64,000 nucleotides of DNA from Reticulitermes speratus (taxonomy: Eukaryota; Arthropoda; Insecta; Blattodea; Rhinotermitidae): the NCBI GenBank assembly GCA_021186555.1, contig JAJKFL010000039.1, positions 16,410,733 through 16,474,732 of the forward strand, given 5' to 3'. The translations under genes were made by a program, and so were the position numbers. Each line of letters opens with the position of its first letter. Positions within the stretch are counted from its first letter, which is position 1. The notes below the pieces were generated by a model, which saw only the letters and a list, made by a program, of their open reading frames with translations, was not told the origin of the DNA and did no database searches. Positions 57,215 through 64,000 of this stretch are shown piece by piece.

Positions 57215-58255
57215 ATTGTCTAGACTTTAGTTGTTACTGGCGCGTTCAACGTAGTTGTTTATACATAACAGGCTAATTAAAGTTATTGTGCTCTATTCAA
57301 TAGAGGAAATTGCATAATCATCCGCGCTGAACACTGTAAATTAAAATTATGCGCGAGAGATTAAGGAATAATTTTAAATTTTGAAACACATTTCTTTTTT
57401 CTGTAGGCTTTTATAAGGGAACCCAAAGTCATGGTAATTAAATAACCTAGCAAGAGACAGACAGAGAAAGAGAGAGAGAGAGAGAGGGTAACAGTGTTTA
57501 ACACAAAGAATTTCTTAGCTAAAAATAAAGAGGAAAGCAAAAAAACGAGCGAAGTGTGAAATTTTAAATTCTTCCGCAAAGTAACTTTTTGTGTGCGATG
57601 CTAACTACATATTGGGCGTGGCGTAAATTACGCTGCGAGCCGACATCGGTCCGCTGAACACCGGTTGATAAATAAATGTGTTAGGTAATAAAAGTCCAGC
57701 AGATCCCTCCGATATAAGTAGCAGTTCATGGGAGAGCTGTGCCCAAATAGTATCTTGACCGTCGATTCATATAGGCGATATGCCATGTCGGGAAACAGCT
57801 CGAAGACATTTGCACAGTATCCCTGTCAGACGGTTTCAAAAACCCTACGAGAAGAGAGAAAAGTTTAGGATAAACAACGGTCTGGTTTAGCAGCCTGGGA
57901 CCTGCGTGCTTCATGTTAAACGCTCGTCCTATAAAGGTTACTGTCTTCTGAGAAACGACGCGATATTTCGGAACAATCTGCTGCCAACTTTTCCTCTTCA
58001 GAATAATGAGTTTTATAATGTTTTTATCTTTGCCTAATACTTCTAAGATAATTAAATCCAGTCGCATGAGATGAGCGGGAACTGTGGAATGCATGGGAAA
58101 ATGAGAAATATGACTCTATCTTTTAAATTCAAACTGCAGTTAGTTCCCCGAAATACATTGTTAATTCTTTCCAGAGGTTCGCCAGTAAGTCGAAAACCGT
58201 GTAAGGCCAACAGTGTTTAAATACGAGATTCTTTTCACATGGTCCTACGTTCATT
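57215..58255. other. Unassigned stretch
   Basis: (GA)n at about 57463-57486. A 27-nt segment between a good acceptor and a weak donor (57407-57433) is too short to call. The 122-codon frame at 57726-58094 has no recognised motif. Confidence 0.4.
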
Positions 58256-58284
58256 TCAACGGATAGTTAAAGCTGAAAAAAAAA

Positions 58285-58750
58285 TATGGCGCGGAATTAA
58301 GGAAATTGAGTGGAAAGAAGCAATTTCGGCGAATATAGCGTAAATGTTTCTAAAAAAAGAATGCATCCTGACTTACCGTATTGTAAAATGTCCTTTAACA
58401 GGACGCAATCCAGGGTAGTTATTGGTCCGCTTACCGGACACAACACCTTGAGAAGACACCTTCACATTATGGGACTGAGCGACAGTCCCTTGTGTAGGAA
58501 ATGCGGAGCAGAAGAGGAGACCTCAGCTGATGTCTTGTGTGAGTGTGAAGCGTTGGCGATACATAGACACACTTATCTGGGTTCCTTCTTTTTGGACCCT
58601 GAGGATATCAAGAACTAAGTCTGGGGGCGATCTGGACCTTTATTAAAAGGACAGGGCTCTCATGACTTGGACTTTAGTTAAGGGGCACAAAGGGTCTGTC
58701 AAAGGCCTGCGTGCATCGGGACCGCAAGGGCCCGACCCATACTCATACTC
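58285..58750 (+). pseudogene. Non-LTR retrotransposon C-terminal zinc-knuckle region (family gamma)
   Basis: A 102-codon reading includes 'RTQSRVVIGPLTGHNTLRRH', then LHIMGL, a C-x2-C motif (CRKC) with later Cys/His positions (C...C...H in 'ADVLCECEALAIHRHTYLG') and 'FFLDPEDIK'. This is the C-terminal, RNase-H-adjacent, zinc-binding tail seen in several insect non-LTR elements. A one-base loss after DIKN causes early termination, and the family's continuation (LGAIW...) follows in the next frame. An upstream in-frame stop separates it from 'WRGIKEIEWKEAISANIA'. The 3' UTR runs to about 58750. Confidence 0.8.
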
Positions 58751-58762
58751 TTACCGTATTGT

Positions 58763-59110
58763 TGTTGTTGTTCCTTTGCACTACAGCCCTTATGTGGGCT
58801 TGGGCATCCCGAAGGTTTCCTGGTCGGTAAGTGTGCATTCTGTAGTGAGTGACCAGCTCACTGACCGCACAAGTATTTGCTCAATCCTGATGTGACTGCA
58901 GGAGACTTGGGTGAGAAATGGCAGCTGAATTTGGCTTACGGACATTACTGGTTCTATTCATGCCCGAAGGTTCTTTTACATGCCCTCCGAAGGAGGTGGT
59001 GCTCCGGATTTTTATCACCCTTAAAAATCCATCGCCCTCGGTCGGGATCGTACCCGCGAAACTTGGGTCCAGTGGCGAGCACGCTAACCACTAGTCCACC
59101 GAGGGCGACA
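58763..59110 (-). mobile_element. SINE-E, tRNA-derived copy
   Basis: Minus-strand head (plus-strand view 'gggatcgtacccgcg' and 'acgctaaccactagtccacc') with A-box-like 'tggactagtggttagcg'. Long body ending at a gttgttgtt run. Exact 11-bp duplication taccgtattgt (58752-58762 and 59111-59121). Single copy in this window. It lies directly against the 3' end of the family-gamma LINE. Confidence 0.88.
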
Positions 59111-59124
59111 TACCGTATTGTAAT

Positions 59125-60470
59125 AGGTAATATAACGCTGTATATGCAGTACTACTGGCCGTAGAATTCGAAGTGTAAAATAAAAAAGTACGCTCTCATC
59201 TCTGTGTCTGCGCGTGTAACTTGAACGCGTGTAGGTCGGGATCTTAACTGAAATCAGTTTAGCACAGAGAGCCGTGAGATCCACCAACAAAATTTGCTGC
59301 CTTTTACATGGAAATTAAATTTGTAAACATGATGAAGAATAAATGCTGTAATTCTCGGCTGTTCTGCGAGAGAGTTCGCTTTCTTTGACATCCATCCAGC
59401 GCTACACTGATTTCTGTTAATCGAATTTTTTAATCAAGTATCACATGAACTTGCGTAGCGACCAGCATGCGTTGGATGTCAACGAAGACACTTTGTCACT
59501 AAGCATTGTCAGAGGAAGGGAGGGGGGAGATGCTATTGACAATCTGTTTGTTGGAGTGCATGATATCTCGTAGGATGTGCGACAATTGCCGACCGCGTGG
59601 CCTCTTTCATGAGCAGTTGCTGTTCATTTGGAAGTCAACTGCGTTCACACGCGGTGCACTCAATCGTGGAACGCACGGCCTCCCTCTGGCTCTCAATTGA
59701 TGAACTGCAGCGTTAAATAAAACACGTGGCTCCACAAAGCATCACTTAGCGGGCTGTCGGACGGTGTCAAGCATCCACAGTTCCTCTGGTGAGCCTACTA
59801 GAGCAGTCGCGAATTTAAGCACGGGTCCATATTTTCTTCAGTCACTTTCATGTTGATGTCGGAATTGAGTCTCATCTGCAGAAGTTGGCACCTTATCCGC
59901 ACTGATGCGGACAAACTTAAGTGTGTTTTGTGTTTATTCTGAGGGCCCCTAGTGTTAAATATAGAATTTATTACCATCCATTTGGTAAAAATTATTTAAC
60001 ATACGTGTGTGTGCCTACTAATCACCCTGTTTTAAGTACAATATTGGAAAACATTTTAAATCCAGTATCATTTAAAAACCACCTAACCGTAAAACAAGTC
60101 ATCAGTTTCATGAAAATCAGCTAACAACCTCGACATGCGTCGTCCTCAGGAGGCACGTCAGCAAACATAGTGTCTTACACTCACAAATTACTAGGCGTGT
60201 CATGAGGTTTGTTCCATCTATCACACGCCATTTTCCTCAGCCATGTTATGCTTCGCTATTATACTTATCAAATAAGATATTATGTAGCATATTATAACTG
60301 GTATTCATTTATATGGAAATATATTAAGTTGTATTAGGTAATGTGTCTTTGCTTATCAGGTTTTGTTAATAAGTGGCTGTCAAGTGGGATAAGTGGATTC
60401 CTTATCAAATTTACATATACTTTGTTATGACTGTTCCAGTTGATATAATAATGTATGGGGTTTTAGTCTT
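59125..60470. other. Unassigned stretch
   Basis: No gene or repeat recognised. Confidence 0.4.
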
Positions 60471-60475
60471 AACTC

Positions 60476-60870
60476 ACCGTGCATATTTTATTATTTTAGA
60501 TATACACCAACAAAATGCACAAATTAATAAAGGTGCAAATTAGCTCCTTATCATGATTTTAACCCTACACGCGTTTCAGCTCTTTATGAGCCATCATCAG
60601 GGGTTTTCCTTATAAAAAGTGCTTTTCAAATGCTGGATCTGTTGATGACACTTGTAAAATTATGCACTATTTTAGAGCATAAAAACACTCGTTCATAAGT
60701 TAAAAACATGAGTCATAAATTATAGTTAAAATGATGATTTGTTAAAAATGATAACTTGTTAAAAAACACTGTTCACTGCGTCTATTATATAAAGATGTGT
60801 TCGCATTTCTAGAAGTTATAGATCATATATTGCACTGTGTTGGTTGTGATGGAATTTGATGCAGAACGGC
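60476..60870. mobile_element. Single-armed relative of the 3.9 kb fold-back
   Basis: Begins with 'caccgtgcatatttt' and follows the left arm of the 3.88-4.17 kb element block by block ('acaccaacaaaatgcacaa', 'agctccttat', 'aaaagtgctt', 'aacactgttcact'). No mirror arm or terminal duplication was found, so the right limit is approximate. Confidence 0.75.
60561..60605 (-). ncRNA. Hammerhead-ribozyme-like motif
   Basis: Minus strand: stem I AACCC/GGGUU (5 bp, longer than its 3.9 kb relative), core CUGAUGA plus U, stem II GGCUC/GAGCU (one G-U), GAAA, stem III ACGCGUGU (self-complementary with wobbles), GUA triplet. Confidence 0.73.
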
Positions 60871-61254
60871 GGTAGGCAATGCGTGCTGTATGAGTTCTTG
60901 TCATTTCGTTTATTACGTCGTAGTGTAGTCTTCCTGATGATGTGGTATAAATTAAAAGGAAGAAGAAGTGGTTCTGGTGCTAGTATGGTGTGGGGTACCG
61001 TCTTGAAGTATACCCGGTGAAAGTGAACTGTGATCACAAAAAAAAATGTATGGGTGTTTCATTTTTTCCATTATTATCTATATTCTTAATTATTATTTAT
61101 TTATTTATGGTTCATTTAATGGCGGTATCTGTAGCTGGTTGATAGTGGATGAATACTGAACTGGAGAGGTGAAATAAGTTGTGGTGACCTAACTGAGTTT
61201 CTGTGCCGAAATTTAAATGAAAGATCTGATTAAAACCACCAAAGATACATCAGT

Positions 61255-61345
61255 CAGCATAGTCGGTTTTTTGACAGGTTTTCGAACTGGTTCTTTCCCC
61301 TATATGTCGGATTCATTACCACTTAAGCCAACGAGCTTGGTATAT
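61255..61345 (-). mobile_element. tRNA-like SINE head (family F)
   Basis: Minus strand: 'ctcgttggcttaagtgg' (A-box-like) and 'agttcgaaaac' (B-box-like). Resembles the 15.5 kb head. No body defined. Confidence 0.4.
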
Positions 61346-61349
61346 TTTT

Positions 61350-62530
61350 AATTTTAGCATTGTGAGCTTCTGATACGAAATGTTAAAGTTGCGATTTACT
61401 TTTAACGTCACAGTTTAAAACATGGGCAAAAATGGATAACAGTTTCGCAGTGTTACTGTTGCAAGAGATCGAACCCAAGACCCTGAGAAGCGAAACCGAT
61501 TTTTATTGGAAATATTTCTCAGTTATTTCATCAGTTATGTTGCTCTTCTAATGGCGATGTCATGATGAACGTTACAGAGAAAGTAGCTGTCAACCCTGAC
61601 TCATATTCTTACGATCCCTGGAGCGAACTGTGACCTTGAGGAGGTAATGCTGGCTATGAGTTATGTTTACATCAGTTCTTGTAGGCCAGGCTGAGATACT
61701 GCATAAACAACACAGTCGGTTTCATCACTTGTTACGGAGAAGTTAAGTACAGATTAAATTATGGATTACATTTCACGATGATAGGAAAGGGGTTTCACTA
61801 TTTGATATTATAATGTTATATAATTAAATGCTGAATGAATTTAAAAACAATAAAAATATAAGTGTGATTGCTGTGATAAATTTTGTGATTGGGCTATTTT
61901 TTTTGGAAGGCAGTTTTTATAATTATGGAAATGTGTCGGATCCTTTTACATAACAAAATACAAATAAGCTGAACAAGTACGTATTATAGGCCTGGTAGCA
62001 TTAGACGGATATAAAATAATTTGTGGGCGTTGAAATCAACATAAGAATCAGATTTTAAAATCACAGTTCTTCCTTTCGTAATCATCCTCGCGTATCACTG
62101 ATTTGTACAGCACGGTAACATAAACGTATGAATTAAGAACTAAATTTGCAATTCAGGAACATTAACCAAGTAACAGAGGGTTGCATCGCGATAAAGAAAC
62201 TTCGGAATCACTGGTGGCCCGAATATCGATAGGGGTGGGAGACGGGGTGTCGTGTGTCATTTCCCAGCGGCGGGGGGTCGAACCATAACGAGGGTGGCTA
62301 CGCTACCCCAAACAGACCCCCTGCGTTTGGGACAATCTGACTTTTGTTACAGACACACAACAGCTTGTTAGGAGTGAAGAGTGTTTTATTGTGCGGCCTG
62401 CATCAGGAGCTGTAAACATACAAAGGACGCGGACTGCTCCAGACTGACGTATCAGGAACGTCAGTTATCCTTACGTAAGAACTTTGCTCAAAGTACTGTA
62501 ATGACTACGCTGGCAAAAACAAGCTACACT
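61350..62530. other. Unassigned stretch
   Basis: No gene recognised. Confidence 0.4.
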
Positions 62531-62579
62531 GTATTCATTGAACGGTAATATAATTACATATACGATGACCAGGCACTAG

Positions 62580-62748
62580 AGCGATGTGTATTATGTTCCT
62601 CTGGGATATATGGCAGTGTGGATTGTAAGAATTTTGAAGTGCCTTGAAGATGGAGGCAGAAATTCCTCCGAAACGTTGGAACCTATATATAAATCGACAC
62701 GGCGTTTTATCCCAGAAGACTGATATCTTCATATACATCGTTTTGAGA
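62580..62748 (-). repeat. Dispersed repeat K-like element (host of nested insertion)
   Basis: The minus strand encodes 'VFWDKTPCRFIYRFQRFGG', the pseudo-peptide pattern of repeat K. The plus strand 62641-62682 has GAAGAUGGAGG, a CCUCC-GAAA block and an ACGU palindrome with GUU: a hammerhead-like fold with one extra base in the first core block. The repeat resumes, or its duplicated target does, at 63417. Confidence 0.55.
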
Positions 62749-62790
62749 ATTTTATATTGTATGTACCGTGCATTTTGTCATAAGTTTAAG

Positions 62791-63087
62791 GTAAAGCAAT
62801 CCCAAACAGGCCTAGGAAGGCCCTTAGGGCTCCAGCAGGTCGAGGCTCCCAGGTTTTTAGACAATCGGCACAGGAAGGTGGTAAGGTTGTCAGCCCTAGG
62901 CACTGGCCGCCTTTACCCCCCAGGAAAGATTCCTGGTACTCATTTCTGTTAGAGGCTGAGTCGACCCCAGGGCCATAGTGCGACCGAAACGATTATGTCA
63001 GTGAAAAATTCCAATGACACCATCGGGAATCGAACCCGCGACTTTCCGGTTTGTAGCGCAGTGCCTTAACCATCTGCGCCACCGCGA
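62791..63087 (-). mobile_element. SINE-A, full-length copy nested in a fold-back
   Basis: Complete minus-strand copy: tail at 62791, B box ('gggaatcgaacccgcg') near 63024, head end 'ctgcgccaccgcga' at 63087. Exact 19-bp duplication attttgtcataagtttaag (62772-62790 and 63088-63106) made from the fold-back's own sequence. Younger than the element it interrupts. Confidence 0.96.
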
Positions 63088-63152
63088 ATTTTGTCATAAG
63101 TTTAAGTTAAACCAATTAATGCACAAGAATTATTAACTAAGTATATTTGTAA

Positions 63153-63195
63153 CCCCTACATACGTTTCGGCAATCAAGTTGCCATTCCCAGGGGG
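63153..63195 (-). ncRNA. Hammerhead-like motif with broken core (left arm)
   Basis: Minus strand: stem I CCCC/GGGG, stem II GGCAA/UUGCC, GAAA, stem III ACGUAUGU and GUA are kept, but the core reads CUGGGAA where CUGAGGA is expected. Probably inactive. Confidence 0.6.
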
Positions 63196-63323
63196 CGCAT
63201 CAAAGAATCACAAACATCTGTGGAATCCAGATATTTATACACTTGTAAACCATATGGATGCATTGGTCTTGTGTACGAGTATGTGTATCTGGATGCCATA
63301 GATATTTGTGATTCTTTGATGCG

Positions 63324-63365
63324 CCTCTGAGGATGGCAACTTGATTGCCGAAACGTGTGTAGGGG
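63324..63365 (+). ncRNA. Hammerhead-ribozyme-like motif (right arm)
   Basis: Stem I CCU/GGG (one wobble), core CUGAGGA plus U, stem II GGCAA/UUGCC, GAAA, stem III ACGUGUGU (self-complementary with wobbles), GUA. Intact core, in contrast to the left arm. Confidence 0.7.
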
Positions 63366-63429
63366 TTAAAAATATACTCTGTTAATAATTCTTGTGTATT
63401 AGTTGGTTTAACTTAAATCGTTTTGAGAA

Positions 63430-64000
63430 ATTTGGATCTCGCGCAAAAACCTCCATTGGGCCTGTATACAGGTTTAAAATGTGCATGCGTTATTTCCGAT
63501 AACCACCTGCATTGTTAAAATAAATATGACAGTTGTTACTGGTGAAAGGTAAATGCCACCAAAGCAGCCGCGTCAGGTAGTTGAATGGCGAGTAAACCAA
63601 CGTTCTGAGAACCATGGAAAGTTTTCTTGAACGTATTTTTTTTAAGATGTTTCGTCAATTTTCTGTATCACCTGAAAAAACTAGCTTAGGTAGATCTCAA
63701 ATTTTGGAGCTGTTCCCACTTTATTCTTTGGGCCTGTTTTATAACGAAAAACGTTTATTAAGAAATGAGCTATCAGGGATATACAAACCCCTCCTTCCTT
63801 ACTCTCATGTTACGACTCGAACAACAAGGTTAGCGTATGGAACTAGCAGATAAGTACGTCTGCATTTCATCAAGCCTATTTTAAATTGTTAAAATTTCTG
63901 AGGGAGTTACTGTTTATTAATTTTTTACGTTTTCAACTCAATTATGCCTGTTTAAGTAGCTGCGTCAAAAAAACATTAAGGTTCAGTCAGTATCTCCATC
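63430..64000. other. Unassigned stretch
   Basis: The 79-codon frame at 63614-63853 has no recognised family. No splice signal supports it. Confidence 0.4.

Larger units (their letters stand above)
62749..63416. mobile_element. Fold-back element with hammerheads, interrupted by SINE-A
   Basis: Bounded by an exact 12-bp duplication atcgttttgaga (62737-62748 and 63417-63428). Begins with 'taccgtgcatttt'. The arms pair the region from 63107 inward ('ccaattaatgcacaagaatt') with the region up to 63414 ('aattcttgtgtattagttgg'). One hammerhead per arm. SINE-A sits inside it at 62791-63087. Confidence 0.88.

Noticed and set aside
57407-57433. 27-nt acceptor-to-donor segment
   Set aside because: Strong polypyrimidine tract but weak donor (gtaatt) and tiny length.

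Overview
This 64 kb window is non-coding eukaryotic DNA dominated by transposable elements. It is AT-rich, has no long open reading frame, and is packed with tRNA-derived SINEs, broken LINEs, fold-back elements and simple repeats. An insect with a large genome fits best. The decayed LINE C-terminal signatures are ones I associate with cockroaches and termites (Blattodea), but that assignment is inference from memory.

Layout. At 0.3-8.4 kb there are SINE-A copies at 0.3 and 6.1 kb, a LINE tail at 1.3 kb, a nearly perfect fold-back at 3.9-4.5 kb, a related element at 6.8 kb and a Jockey fragment fused to SINE-B at 8.0-8.4 kb. At 9.0-15.4 kb there are four more fold-backs and a 44-bp minisatellite. 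At 15.7-21.5 kb lie two candidate internal exons of a plus-strand gene (15761-15832 and 21383-21451). They have strong splice sites, lengths divisible by three and the same phase, so much of the window may be intron. From 23.4 to 44 kb there are SINE-A, B and C copies, a composite SINE at two loci, LINE remnants and tandem Penelope-like terminal repeats at 34.6-35.4 kb. From 44 to 64 kb there are more SINEs (families A-E), a 43-bp array, LINE remnants, and a three-layer nested insertion at 62.5-63.4 kb.

The most interesting signal is a dispersed set of about fifteen hammerhead-ribozyme-shaped motifs, often one in each arm of a fold-back. The core reads CUGANGA, then an extra U, stem II, GAAA, a palindromic stem III (AC...GU), then A, U or C, and a short stem I. 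Stems I, II and III differ in sequence between families yet keep pairing, and the free core position N7 takes all four bases. This matches the minimal, dimer-type hammerheads described in Penelope-like elements. Several carriers share the terminal motif accgtgcat and 12-13 bp target-site duplications.

No complete protein-coding gene, true tRNA, rRNA or CRISPR array was found.
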